Below are positions 49,129 through 61,512 of a DNA stretch of 64,000 nucleotides, in pieces. The stretch comes from Dioscorea cayenensis subsp. rotundata. Taxonomy: Eukaryota > Streptophyta > Magnoliopsida > Dioscoreales > Dioscoreaceae. How positions within the stretch are numbered: position 1 is the stretch's first letter; each line of letters starts with the position of its first letter. Location: positions 186,001-250,000 of the forward strand of contig NC_052495.1 of the NCBI RefSeq assembly GCF_009730915.1. The letters run 5' to 3'. The position numbers and the translations under genes are program-made. Below the pieces are notes generated by a model. The model saw only the letters and a list, made by a program, of their open reading frames with translations. It searched no databases and was not told where the DNA came from.

Positions 49129-52100
49129 TCAACCTATATTTGAAGTATTTCCTGATGTCGATCTCAATAATGGGTGGTGATTAGGGTTAGAAGCGTTTGG
49201 CATACCAGAATTCAGCATCACGTTTTGGGATGAAGCGGATGAGGAAGGATGGATGGCTGAGAGTGGTAAGCGCGGTCCAAACCCGAACATTGGCTGGCGT
49301 TGCATCATAGGGATGTTTGGCTGCATTGCCGGATTGCTGGCGTACGGTGCTGAGATGTTAGGCTGACCTACTGATGTTGGCATTGTAGGGTGCCTGATGT
49401 TTGCGCTTACACCGGCTGATTGTGCTAACCCCGCAGACGCTGCCGGTAGGTTAGTTCCAGCTTGTCCAAACCGGTTTGACATCATCCGAACACGCTCAGC
49501 AGAGAATCTCTGCCGAGTCCTCTCCACCTGCTCACACTCCTTCAAAAGTAAGGTCTCCACATCCGCAAACTGTTTCAGCTTCAGTTCCAATCTCTTTAAC
49601 TGCAATCAGAAAGTCGGAATATTTCAGTCACATGATGCCTGATTTTGATGTTTAGCACTGGACACAAAAAAATTACATTTGAAGAAACAGAAATTTGGAG
49701 CTGAAATATAAACAAGTTGATTTAGCAGAAGACAGTGCATATGGTGAAACCAAATCAGAGGAAACTACATTACATCAGATCCAAACAAACTCATAAACCA
49801 CAATGCACTGTTGTTTTAGCTCCCAATAGAGACCATAATCAAAACAAGCATCCCTATATTTGTACTCATTTTCATTGCACATTGAGTTTATCTCAGATTG
49901 CTTCCCAAACAAAGAGGTAGGCCGAAGTATCTTAGAATAATGCTGTAGCCATTTCGAATCTAAACTTAGATTTCCATTATATCAAAACATGAATTACCAT
50001 GAGAAATTGAGCAATCCATGTGATACCACAAGAATTGGTACCTGATGAGTAATAATGGTGGCAGCCAATCTTTGAATTTCACGCTCTTCTTGGTCTGCGA
50101 AAAGCTTTGCCTTCATTGCTGCTGCAGAAAGACCACACATAGCTGCAAATTTTACATGTTCAGGAGCCAAAGGAGAAGCAGCCTCCATTTTGACATTTGG
50201 AACTCGATCCTCATCTGAAAATAATCATCAGGTTACCTCAAAAACAAGTCAAGTTTTACAAGAACATCAAAAGAACTGGGGATTTACCCTTTTGATAACC
50301 CAAGTTTGCTTGCGTTCCTTGTGAGTTATGCATACCCTCATGACCCGACCTTCAAGTGTGTAAAACATTATATGACATCTCTATTTTAAAGCTCAAGATA
50401 TGACATCTTAAGTCACTAACATCAATGAACAGAACAAGCAGAATGTAAATTGAAACAAAACACATATGAGAGTAAAATTTAGTACTGAGGCATATGTATG
50501 GTAAAACTATAGAAGAAAGAAAGTTTCCATTAACTTATGCAATACAGCATAGATCTGAAGCAACAGAATCTGCTTGTGGTACAATGATACATAGTTCAGT
50601 CATAACCAGATGAACATTCTACCATATTAGGAGATCACTGACCTAGAATCATCTTTGGTTAAGACTGCTAATGACGCACTAGCACAACTTGCAGCAACCC
50701 TCGGCCCAATTGCCGAGGCCAAAAAGGCAACCTGTAAATCATGACAAATTTCATACGTGGCATCTCATTAGTAGATAAGATGTTCCAATATGATACAAAT
50801 GAACGCCAGACCATCAATAAATTTAAAAATTGATACTGCCAGCATCTAAAAAAATCAGCATAAATAGGTAATTATGCATCAAAAGCAATCCTTGCTCAAT
50901 TCATGTAAAACTACAAATTCTGTAACGTGACCAAATGATAAAATTATGGCCAGATTCTTAATTTTATAACCAAGAAATCTAAATGAAATATCAATTTCCC
51001 CTGTCATTTCTAACTGCAAATCATTCATAATACTTACCAGGGACATAACCGGATTAGCAGAATTGGCAAATGGAAGCTGATTTGCAGAAATCAAATCTTG
51101 AGTATGAAGTCCTGATGATCCACACAAATAAAACAGAAAAGATGAGCAGGTAGTTAAGCATCAAGAAATACAAAACTTCTTAATGTAACACCCACAAAAC
51201 AAACAAAGCAAGTCAACATACACAGAAACACAGGGCATACCTACAACATCACCATTAGAATTTGCATAGGAAAATGCATTATTATGTCCATTTGAGACAA
51301 GTGATGTATCAGCCACATGTGGAATTTCGATATTTTCTAGCAAACCATCCTCCATTGGGAGACGGATAAAATGGAGAATGCATTGTGCTTTTGATTTGGT
51401 TCCCACATGCTCTGCTATTTCATTCCAGTTATCTTTGTATTTTTCCAATCCCTCAAGCAGGAGGAAAGTTTCCTGATCTGTCCAATTATCTCCATCTGGA
51501 TCAGCTGAATCCTTCTTAGAATCCATTCTCAGAAAATCAATACTTGAGTGGCCAGTAATAAATTTTGCATCATGGAAGCAATCTGAGCACAGGATTACAT
51601 CTGCCTGTAAACATAAATAAAATTAAAAACATAGGTATACAACAGCACAACGCAAAATCGACAACCATGTATGTTTAGAGCAATTTTTCACAGGAACATG
51701 CATTTTTCTTGCCTCCTACACAGGGTTGAGCAAATCAACATCTCTTATAAAGGCCGACAAAGAGGCATTCTACTTGGTCCTCTGCTTCTAATTCCATTAA
51801 ACGTATCAAGCAAAAAATAAATATAAAATAAAATAAGACAATTTTGGTTTATTTCAAAGTTAAATCCTGAAAATGTCCAGCAGCCATTCAGACCTTACTG
51901 ACTATTGCAAGAGTTCTATCAAGTTACACAATAAAGAAGCATACATAAATTTGTACCTTTCTTTCACAGATTACAATGAACAGGAGGAAGAAGAAGCAAG
52001 AGGTTCCTTGAATTTGATATTTCAAGAACAAACACTAAAAGTGCTTCATTTTTTTATATTAAAAATTGAATCAACATAACTACTAAGGTCTAGTCAATAA

Positions 52101-55021
52101 ATACAATAATAAATCTGTGACATCCGATATGATGCCACCTAGACACAATGTATGCGTATGGAGGACAACATCATAATTTGGGGACAACACGTATCTCTCT
52201 TTGGATAAGGTAAGATTTGCATCTGACACGTATTTTCCTTCAGGATGAGATAAAATTAGCATACAACACATATCTATCTTCTTTCTTCTCTGGATGAGGT
52301 AAAAATAAGCATACAACACGTATCTAACACGTATCTAACACGTGTTCTCTCCCTAGATGAGATAAGATGCGCATATGACGTAAAAATAAGCATACAACAC
52401 GTATTTAACACGTGTCCTCTCCCTAGATGAGATAAGATGGGCATACAATATATTCTCTCAATAGGTAAGATATCTTCTCTCTAGCTGAGATAAGATTCGC
52501 ATACAACATGTATATCTTCTCTCTAGCTGAGATAAGATGCACATTAACACCTCCCTAGATGAGGTGAAATATGCTGAAATATGCATATAACACATATCTT
52601 CTTCTTGAATATCTTGAAGAAAGATAAACGAGGAACATGTATCTTCTTTTCAAGATAAAAAACATCAAGAACACTTTCTTAAATCTCATTTTCCTCTTTT
52701 GGGTGATTTTACCCCATTTTAAGGGTTTGGTTCTAATCTCCTTTCCATCTTTATTTTGCTTTTTATTTTGATTTTCACTCTCAATCATCTATATGTTTTA
52801 ATTATCTTATCTTTATCTTTTATTTTTCTAATTTGAAGTTGAACTCTATAATATTTTTATATATTTTCTTATCTTTATGAATTGATTCTTATTTTTTTTA
52901 TATCTTATCAATAGTGATTTTTATTATTCTAAAAATTAAATTTTAATATAATTTAAATTTCATCTCCTATTCCTATTTCTCTGCAAATAACTTGTTCTAC
53001 TAGAGTGGTATCCATTTATCTAAGATGAACATAATTCACATGTCCATACATAGACACGTATATGTTCAAGTGCTGAATACTCTTATGATACTTGGACACC
53101 CATATTGTGCCGTGGTATTGCTCAAAAGATAACTTTATAAGTATTAGAATAACAGTTACTGATCCTTAATCCAAACACAAACCCAAACGTATTCTAGCGA
53201 ACACTACCTATTTCATTTTAAACTCAAAAGAAATATAAAGTTATTCGTCCTACTATTGTGTTCTGAGGAAAACTTAGGTGGGAATGCCCCAAGGCAATGA
53301 TAAAGGTAGCCAAAATTATTTTAAGTTCCTTGCACAAGTCGCTAAAAGCGGGACTTTGACAGCAGAGCATATACACGTGGCAAAAGAAAATCAATGAAGT
53401 ATGTTCCCAATGTTCACTACAATAACGACATAGAGCTTCGCATTTAAAGTCATGTCAATGTACCTGCGAAGGGTAATGTACACCATAAATATCATGAAAA
53501 GTATGAGTTATTTAAGGAGAGAAGTCCCACAAAAAGTTCTTTGTTAGCATACAGCATTTAACTTCCTCGTTTTACTCTTACCACAGCATGCACATCGTCA
53601 CGAAAAGTTCTCTCGGTAAGCTTACGGAAGAAGCATGCAGTAGCATATCCTATGGTTATAGGAATAAAAAGGAACAGAAGAAATATTATAGCAAGACTGA
53701 CCTCCTTTTGTGACTGATAATGCAAACTAGGCAAAGGCCGAGAACAGTAACTGCAAGAAAATTCAGAGAGCCTCTCTCTTATTCTACCATCCAAATCACA
53801 AGCCTCAGAATCCAAACTCAACAATGAAGATGATGAGGAAGAAGAAGCCACAGCCACATCCTCAGCTCTAAGACTAGCCTTAGGTCTATCAAACAAAATC
53901 AAACTGTCAATGGATTTCAATGGCGCAGTTTGCACGAGAAGCTCCCCGCTGGTATCCTCCCTGAGGAGGGAACCAGCTAATCTAAGTCCCCTGTGCACGG
54001 ACGAGGCCGTCAAGTAATTAATAATCCCCCAATGATCAAGAAACCTCACAATCCTACTAAGATCATACATCTCACTAGCATTGCCATTAGAAACAAGGCC
54101 TTGGCAATCAGCAAAAGATAACCTTTTCCCGGGAACTTCAGCATACTTCAACACAATTTTATTCCGAAGCGCAATGTACTTCTCCGGAGTGTGATCATTG
54201 GATTTGCCTGAAAAGTAATGTGGCACTACCTGCCTCTCCAACCGGTGAACAGTATTCAAAGAGAACCAGTCTGCATTTCCAAGATTTCATCAGTAGATTA
54301 AACTCAAAATTCAATTTTTAATCATATATTAAAAAAAAAAAATTAGAAGAAGAATCAGAGACAAGATAGAGAAACAGACTGCCATGCATGGGAACCAGAA
54401 GGTGTCGGCCATCGGGAAGCTGCTTGGCAACGCCCTTGCCCTCCATGAGAGGAGGAGGGGTGCAAACATAAGCCGAGGGTTTCTCAACATCAGAGGGAGG
54501 GTAAAGCGAGGGATTATCAGGGAGGACAGCAGACAGAGTCTGGAGCTGGCCATGCGAGATGTTCTCAAGAACCGGACGAGTCCAAGGGCGAGAAGACTGA
54601 CAAGCACGATCGGCAGCAGCGAGGGCAAGGACAGAAGGGTGAGGGCGGTTGACAAGACGGCGAACAGCAAGGGGGAAGTCGGAGATCCGGACACCACCGC
54701 CATCAGAGAGGATCTCAGACTCACGGAGGTCAAGCACAGGATCATGATTGTGATTGGCAGCAGGGTCATCATCGTTTTCCTCGTCATCAGCGGCGGGGGC
54801 GACGGCAGGGTCTTCATCATCATCTTCTTCGTCTTCGTCGTCGTCCTGGGGCTTGTGGCGCTTGAGTAGGCTCTCACGCTTGCGCTTCTTCCATTTGGAG
54901 CGTAAATCTGGGGAGATTGGAGGAGAAAAAGGAGAAATTAGAGGAATGGAAACCCTAGAAAGAGGGAGGGGAAGAGAGAAGGAGTACCTGAGGATGGGAG
55001 TGAAGGAGAAGCGGGGGCCAT
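49129..55021 (-). CDS. SWI3C: SWI/SNF complex subunit SWI3C
   Basis: Core scaffold subunit of plant BRM-type chromatin-remodelling complexes. Nine exons on the minus strand: 55021-54988, 54907-54380, 54270-53702, 51604-51241, 51111-51038, 50731-50643, 50349-50288, 50214-50042 and 49599-49129. All keep phase (2364 nt, 787 aa; Arabidopsis SWI3C is about 807). Layout: a basic then acidic N-terminus ([17 protein letters not shown]); a SWIRM domain at about 188-285 ([36 protein letters not shown]); a cysteine pair module (CSYCSRPLP, then [12 protein letters not shown]); a SANT domain at about 416-463 ([40 protein letters not shown]); [17 protein letters not shown]; a C-terminal coiled coil ([40 protein letters not shown]); and a Met/Pro/Ser-rich tail. 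Intron 3 (53701-51605) holds a repeat array. The exon 2 donor was taken as GTCTGT at 54379; a GC donor 4 nt earlier is less likely. Confidence 0.96.
52150..52615. repeat. 40-60 bp degenerate array inside SWI3C intron 3
   Basis: About nine units follow one scheme: ACACGTAT, a C/T-rich tract, GATGAGATAAGAT, then GCATACAACA. Clear copies start near 52188, 52228, 52267, 52317, 52377 and 52440, continuing to about 52615. CACGTG occurs in at least two units and GATAAG in most. It lies in the middle of the 2.1 kb third intron. Confidence 0.8.
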
Positions 55022-55550
55022 GGTGGGGAGAGTGGTTGGGGTTGGGGGAGAAGAGAAGGAGAGGGGCGTGATGAGGGCTCGCGAAGGGGAGCTCAGGCAC
55101 GAGGCCAAAAATGGTGGGGTGGGGGTGGGGGTGGTGACTGGATCCCGGGAGGTAAGATAGAACGCGGATCACCGTTGTCTCGCACGTGTGGTATTTTGAT
55201 TCTTATGGTGATCCTGCGGGATAGGATAACCTGCTTTCCTTTTTTGGCTGTTTTAATTTAATATATATATATATATAGTTTATACTCATAAAACTTGTAC
55301 CTCTCACGTATGTATATACATACATACGCACACGCACATATATATATATATATATATTGTTTTATAAAATAATTATAAAAAAAATTTAAATTCAAAATCT
55401 ACAAAAACTTCTTAAGGTTCTAACATTACTATTAAATCACGATAGATACTAAACTCTAATGTTGAAAGTCGATAATTCGGATTTCTTTTAATTTTTAATA
55501 AAAAATATGTGTAATGATTTCTTTACATTTTTTCTATATACGAAATTTTA
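55022..55550. promoter_or_regulatory. SWI3C upstream region
   Basis: Upstream of the minus-strand SWI3C start. A CACGTG core lies at 55183-55188 in CGCACGTGTGG. Beyond it come (TA)n tracts at about 55260-55278 and 55339-55357, then the assembly gap. Confidence 0.4.
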
Positions 55551-56550
55551 NNNNNNNNNNNNNNNNNNNNNNNNNNNNNNNNNNNNNNNNNNNNNNNNNN
55601 NNNNNNNNNNNNNNNNNNNNNNNNNNNNNNNNNNNNNNNNNNNNNNNNNNNNNNNNNNNNNNNNNNNNNNNNNNNNNNNNNNNNNNNNNNNNNNNNNNNN
55701 NNNNNNNNNNNNNNNNNNNNNNNNNNNNNNNNNNNNNNNNNNNNNNNNNNNNNNNNNNNNNNNNNNNNNNNNNNNNNNNNNNNNNNNNNNNNNNNNNNNN
55801 NNNNNNNNNNNNNNNNNNNNNNNNNNNNNNNNNNNNNNNNNNNNNNNNNNNNNNNNNNNNNNNNNNNNNNNNNNNNNNNNNNNNNNNNNNNNNNNNNNNN
55901 NNNNNNNNNNNNNNNNNNNNNNNNNNNNNNNNNNNNNNNNNNNNNNNNNNNNNNNNNNNNNNNNNNNNNNNNNNNNNNNNNNNNNNNNNNNNNNNNNNNN
56001 NNNNNNNNNNNNNNNNNNNNNNNNNNNNNNNNNNNNNNNNNNNNNNNNNNNNNNNNNNNNNNNNNNNNNNNNNNNNNNNNNNNNNNNNNNNNNNNNNNNN
56101 NNNNNNNNNNNNNNNNNNNNNNNNNNNNNNNNNNNNNNNNNNNNNNNNNNNNNNNNNNNNNNNNNNNNNNNNNNNNNNNNNNNNNNNNNNNNNNNNNNNN
56201 NNNNNNNNNNNNNNNNNNNNNNNNNNNNNNNNNNNNNNNNNNNNNNNNNNNNNNNNNNNNNNNNNNNNNNNNNNNNNNNNNNNNNNNNNNNNNNNNNNNN
56301 NNNNNNNNNNNNNNNNNNNNNNNNNNNNNNNNNNNNNNNNNNNNNNNNNNNNNNNNNNNNNNNNNNNNNNNNNNNNNNNNNNNNNNNNNNNNNNNNNNNN
56401 NNNNNNNNNNNNNNNNNNNNNNNNNNNNNNNNNNNNNNNNNNNNNNNNNNNNNNNNNNNNNNNNNNNNNNNNNNNNNNNNNNNNNNNNNNNNNNNNNNNN
56501 NNNNNNNNNNNNNNNNNNNNNNNNNNNNNNNNNNNNNNNNNNNNNNNNNN
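55551..56550. other. Assembly gap, 1000 N
   Basis: Exactly 1000 consecutive N, again a placeholder size. Frames that cross it are artefacts. Confidence 0.99.
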
Positions 56551-56939
56551 AACATGGAAAGTCTTACCAAACTTGCAAATATTGTTAAATAATCAGTACT
56601 TTTGGTTTTATACTTCAACAAAACATCTCATTCAATAACATGATTCCAATTAGATTGAAGTTGTACCAAACCATGTGCTTCAAGTTTTCAGTAATTTCTA
56701 CAAATTAATATTTATATAAAATAAAACAAAAATTAATGGACAAATAAAAATAATTAACTTAAAAAAATAAGGTTAATGATATTTTTACAAAATAATTTTA
56801 CCTCCCGAATGAAGTGGATGCAAAATTGACATCTCTATGAATATCACGTCATTTTTCTCTCTCTCTTATTATATTTTAAATTTTAAATTTTTTTTTATCA
56901 TCTAAGTCTTTAATCACAACTGTAAACTGAAAATCCACT

Positions 56940-57085
56940 CCTTAAACCCTAAATATTAGAGAGTTTGTAGTTTATTGTTTATTGTTTAGGGTTTAGGATT
57001 TAGGGTTAGTTTCTATAATTTAGAATTTAGGATTTAAATTTTAGAGTTAAAGTTAGTGTTTAGTATTTAGGGTTTAGTTTTTTTG
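56940..57085. repeat. Degenerate telomere-like (TTTAGGG)n stretch
   Basis: Words such as TTTAGGGTTTAGGATTTAGG, TTTAGAATTTAGGATTTAAA and GTATTTAGGGTTTAGTTTTT follow each other, and AAACCCTAAA occurs at the left edge. It looks like a decayed plant telomere-type repeat inside the chromosome. Confidence 0.5.
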
Positions 57086-57311
57086 AATTTTAAATATAGA
57101 GTATTATGGCATTTAAGTTTAGAATTATAATATTTTATTATTTTTAAAATTAAGGGATTTATAAGGTTTAAATTTAAAGTTTATAAAAAAAATGATGTGA
57201 ACTCTACGTCTAAGCTTAGTATACTTAGTATGTACCATAAATTTAATATGTAAATATAGCATCGCCTCAAAAAAACTAAAAGAAAAGAAACTTGACTATT
57301 AATTAAGAATT

Positions 57312-57344
<33 letters not shown>

Positions 57345-57347
57345 CTT

Positions 57348-57454
57348 CATGATATAAACTAAAGCTTGCTTTGTTCCAAATTCTAAAAAGAACTCATGAT
57401 CAAGATATAAACTAAAGCTTGCTTTGTTCCAAATTCTAAAAAGAACTCATGATC
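57348..57454. repeat. Perfect 53-bp tandem duplication
   Basis: GATATAAACTAAAGCTTGCT and the sequence after it, up to AACTCATGATCAA, occur twice with no visible difference, at 57351 and 57404. It lies 118-224 bp beyond the stop codon of the minus-strand YY1-like gene, probably in its 3' UTR. Its identity implies a recent event. Confidence 0.9.
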
Positions 57455-57571
57455 AATATTCCTGCAAACTAAAAGAATATATACATCATAATTCATAAAC
57501 TAAGAAATTAATCCATTGTCTTTCTTTCTCCACGTGAAGATATGATATAAGTTGATAAGTTATCATCATCT

Positions 57572-58865
57572 TCAGTCTCTCTCACTATCAACCTCATCCT
57601 CATCTTCACTACCTTCTTCTTCTTCATTGCATTCATTTTCATACTCTCTTTGAATTCTCATCATGTTCATGGACTCACTAGTTTGCTGATCCAAATAAGA
57701 AGCTCTTGGGGCTATCAGTTTTAACCTTTTATTCGGCTTCGGCTTCGGATTCTTGCTTGAACTTGCACAACCACTTGTTATAATATCACCATTCATATCA
57801 CTGACATTGTTTCCATGTTGATGCATTGTTCTCAAGTGAATCTTCAACTTGTACTCATGAATGTAGTCTTTATCACAACCTTCAAAAGGACATTTATAAA
57901 GACGATCTCGACTAGTATTTTTTACCCTTCTTGATTTACGTCTCATTTCATTCTGTGCAAATATATATATATATATAATCAGAATAATAACTAATGAATG
58001 TATTATATAACATAAGAGAAATTAAATAATTAACATGCATGCACCTTTTGATGGAATCTGTTGATATGGTTTGCTAACTTGTATTCATATCTGAATCTCT
58101 TATTGCATCCATTGAATGAACACAAATGATAATTCTCATCATAATGTGTTTTCAAATGATTTCTCATATTAAACAGAAAAGAGAATGTCTGCAAGCAAAA
58201 TCAAAAGCATGAAAACTAAACCATGCATCATCATCTCTAATCATAATATATATATATATATAAAATTTAAAGAAAGATTAATCAAATTGATCATTAATTA
58301 ATTACCTTTGGACAACCTTTATAAGGACATGCATGCTCATGCTCATACTTATGCTTATGCTTACAGCTGGTCTCATGGATTTGAAAATGTTTTCTCACAG
58401 ATTGACAGTCTTTGAAAGTTCTTCCACAAAATTTACGGCCACAAAGATAAAAAGTTTCTATGATATGTTCTTGTTTCTGATCATTATCATTACTCTCAGA
58501 CTCTCTCATATTCTCTTTCATTGCTTCTGACTCATCCACTGAATTCAAATAAAATTTTTTTAGTAAATAAATTACATACATATCAAAGAAAACAAGAATA
58601 ACTGAAGGAAAATACCTCTAATCCATTTAAGAAGATATAACTTCCCACCAGTAACTTTATTATCTTCAGAAACCCTAGTAAAAAACACATACATATATAC
58701 ACGTATAAATTATTCAATCAAACGTCTAAAAAAGAAACAACAACAAGAAGAAGGATGCTGTTAGAATTCAGAGAGGTTCTTGAAAAAAAACTCTAACCAT
58801 TTTTTAACCCATCTTTTACAGGAAGCAGTGCTCTTCTGGTGATCATCACTACCAGAGGCTGCCAT
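57572..58865 (-). CDS. YY1-like C2H2 zinc-finger transcription factor lacking one finger
   Basis: Plant YY1 is a nuclear DNA-binding regulator with five fingers as I recall it. Five exons on the minus strand: 58865-58798, 58674-58616, 58538-58306, 58188-58045 and 57952-57572. All keep phase (885 nt, 294 aa; Arabidopsis YY1 is about 387). The N-terminal KRWVKKWVSEDNKVTGGKLY and LLKWIR match the conserved YY1 head. Four complete C-x4-C-x12-H-x3/4-H fingers remain: LCGRKFCGRTF..HFQIH, ACPYKGCPKTF..HLKTH, LCSFNGCNKRF..HINRFH and KCPFEGCDKDYIHEYKLKIH. Between the first two, the usual second finger is replaced by CKHKHKYEHEHA. The tail is acidic (EEEEGSEDEDEVDSE), as in YY1. Finger-tip residues differ considerably from the remembered family, so this may be a fast-evolving duplicate. 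Exon 1's donor (AATG|GTTAGAG) is weak but restores the conserved W. Confidence 0.85.
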
Positions 58866-58901
58866 TGATGTGTTGATAGAGAGTATTGAGATATTATAGT
58901 T

Positions 58902-58921
58902 ATAGGGTTAGGGTTAGGGTT
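58902..58921. promoter_or_regulatory. Telo-box cluster upstream of the YY1-like gene
   Basis: AGGGTTAGGGTTAGGGTTT on the plus strand reads as AAACCCTAACCCTAACCCT in the direction of the minus-strand gene, 37-56 bp before its ATG. Telo-boxes (AAACCCTA) are frequent near start sites of plant housekeeping and translation genes. The repeat spacing here is 6 bp, not the 7 bp of the usual plant telomere. Confidence 0.55.
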
Positions 58922-58924
58922 TTT

Positions 58925-60271
58925 TATAAGTTTGTTAGATGAAATTTGAGTAGGATAAGGTTTTTTTTTTTACATTAATTCCGAGCTTGATTTGAAGCTT
59001 GAGCTTTGTTTTCAGTTTGGAGTAGGTTTATACTTCATGGGCTTTATATAGTCTGTCCTTGTCTTTAGTTACTTTTGTAAATAAACCCTTCTATTTATTT
59101 ATATTTTTCATTATGTTTGTTTGGTTGCTTTCAGTTTGGTCCATTGCAAACTCTTTTTTGAGAAGCAAAAAATTTTGTTTCTCAGGTAATGATCAGAAAA
59201 GGGATTCTGAAATTGACATTTTCTTAAAGTATAACATCATCAATTATGTTTTTAGGTTATTGCTCTTTTAAATGACTAGTATTAATTCAATGATTTACTG
59301 TGCATTTGATACGTAAATTTTTGAGGTACAGTATAATATAATTTATTTTTTTCTCCTTGATTAAATTTGCTTTGATTACTTATTACGATACAACTCAATG
59401 AAGTTTTAATATTGAAAGTTATTAGAAAAAACTCAAAGTAAAACACGATTGAGAGACATAATTACCCTTAATTAAAATAAAAAATTACAATAATGTTTAG
59501 CAGTATTTTTTTAAAATTATATAGTTTATAAATAAATAGTTTTAGTAAATTTTTATGCAAAATCTAATTTTTAATTTTAAATATTTTTATAATTAATTAT
59601 TAATTAATATTTTTTTGAAAATTTAAAAAATTAATTATGAAAAAATAATTTTATTAATAATATAAAGATTAAGTAGTGAATATGAAAAGGGTGAGAAAAT
59701 TAAGTTTATGCAACATTGCCTTTGAATTCTTTTAATAACAAAACATACATACAACAATTTCTATAATAATTTTATTATATATGTATATATATACTATTTT
59801 GTGCAAATCAAACAGGAAACATAAATATAAAATAGTAAAAGTACCTATATATCATGCCTCAACTACTCATACTAATGGATTCTTTGCACTTTTCTTTGGA
59901 TAAGCGGTTAACTTTCATTCATTTTGTTAAGAAGATAAATGATATATATTGAAATATTAATAATATAATAAACTCATATCTTCACTTCTGCCATTCAAAT
60001 CAATGGATAGTAATAAATATCAAATAGTTTTTTTTTTAATTTAAAATTTTATCAAGAAAAATCTTCAATTGATTCAGATTGATTGTGAGATCGTTATCAC
60101 ATGTAGAATAAAACTCATTTTATATTCTTCCTTCTCCTTAATTGACATTGTGTTTAATTAAAAACTAGAAAAATTTTATATTTATATTATTATTAATTTA
60201 TCATGCCGTCTAGCAATTATAAGGATTTTTTAATTTCAAAGATGTAGCCTCAATTGATCCCTTTCCTTTTG

Positions 60272-60306
<35 letters not shown>

Positions 60307-61085
60307 AACAATGGTGGCGTAATATATTGTCTCTAACGAAACAATTACTCATAAATTACAAGATTAGTGGACCAAATCAAATCATAAAAATACACAAAAA
60401 TTTATTATTTATATGTTTTTATTCCAATTATGGGAATTTGTTTTTATATCCACAAAGAATTATTTATTTATAGTTGTTTATCTGCCTCCATTTGTCATAT
60501 AATGAGCTTCATATTCTTAGTTAAAAACTTAAAAACAGACAATTTCTATTACACCTCTATATAAATCATTGTTATATATATAATCTCTCGGTAAAATATT
60601 AATTTGAAAAAAATCATAAAAATCCAACTAAAAATACATAAAAACAACCATTGTTTAGTAAAGTGGAAGGAATTTATTACCTTAGGTTTTGTTATTGAAA
60701 ATCTTTTGGGCGTGTATGATAGTAAACAGTAATTGTTTCATGTGTTGTTCGACTGAGTTAATAAATTTATGGGGTTAATGAGTTATCATAATTGATGCAT
60801 CGTTATCCCTCAACAACCTTTGTGAGTCGGTATTTGTCACTTTTGTTATTAAAAAAAAACAGATAATAATTACTAACTTTTTGATGGCATACAAGCAATT
60901 TTATCGGAAGAAAAACCAAATCAATGTGTCAACCCCAATTTTAAAAAATTAATTTAACTTTATCATATTTTTCCAAACAACTCCAAATTTCCACTTTTAA
61001 TAATAAAAATAAATTAATTAAAGTGTGTATATATATATATCTATCTATATATATATATATAAAGCACACGCTTCGCTCGTGCCAT
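58925..61085. other. AT-rich spacer between divergent YY1-like and PSI1-like genes
   Basis: About 2.2 kb of AT-rich DNA with (TA)n at 60277-60302 and two TA tracts near 61027-61060. No coding exon or RNA gene was seen. Confidence 0.55.
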
Positions 61086-61300
61086 CAGTTTAGGTTTGAC
61101 TTTGGACCGGCCCCACATGACGTCAGACCACTCGCGGTCGGCTTTTGAGTTCTTTCTTTGTTTGGACTCTCTCTCTCTCTTCGTATCCTTCTCTCCTCCT
61201 CCATCCCAATGCTGTCTCGACCCCAGTGATCTCTTCTTCTACATAGGATTCTCCTATAAATCCCTCTCCCCTTCGCTTCCTCTGCGATTTGATCCAAAAG

Positions 61301-61425
61301 GTTTGTTTTTTCCTCGAAATTCGCTTTTTTTTAAGCTCTTAATTCTTGTTTGGTTTTGCGTTTGATGTTTGATCTGTTGTTCTTTGTGTTCTGGGATTTG
61401 TTTGATTGAATTTGATGTTTTATAG
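61301..61425 (+). other. Probable 5' UTR intron of the PSI1-like gene
   Basis: The donor is CCAAAAG|GTTTGTTTTT, the acceptor TTTTATAG|GGTTTTG, and the interior is T-rich. It precedes the ATG by 87 bp. It is preceded by a pyrimidine-rich leader (CTCTCTCTCT near 61168). Confidence 0.45.
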
Positions 61426-61512
61426 GGTTTTGATGATGGATTGGTGAATTTGGCATTGGATTTAATCTGGGAAGTTTTGTTTAGTGGTTGTAATTGAGAT
61501 TGGATTGGGATA

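Noticed and set aside
54329..54877. Second-frame frames over SWI3C exon 2 on both strands
   Set aside because: Shadows of the SWI3C coding frame, which alone matches SWIRM-protein sequence and splices in phase.
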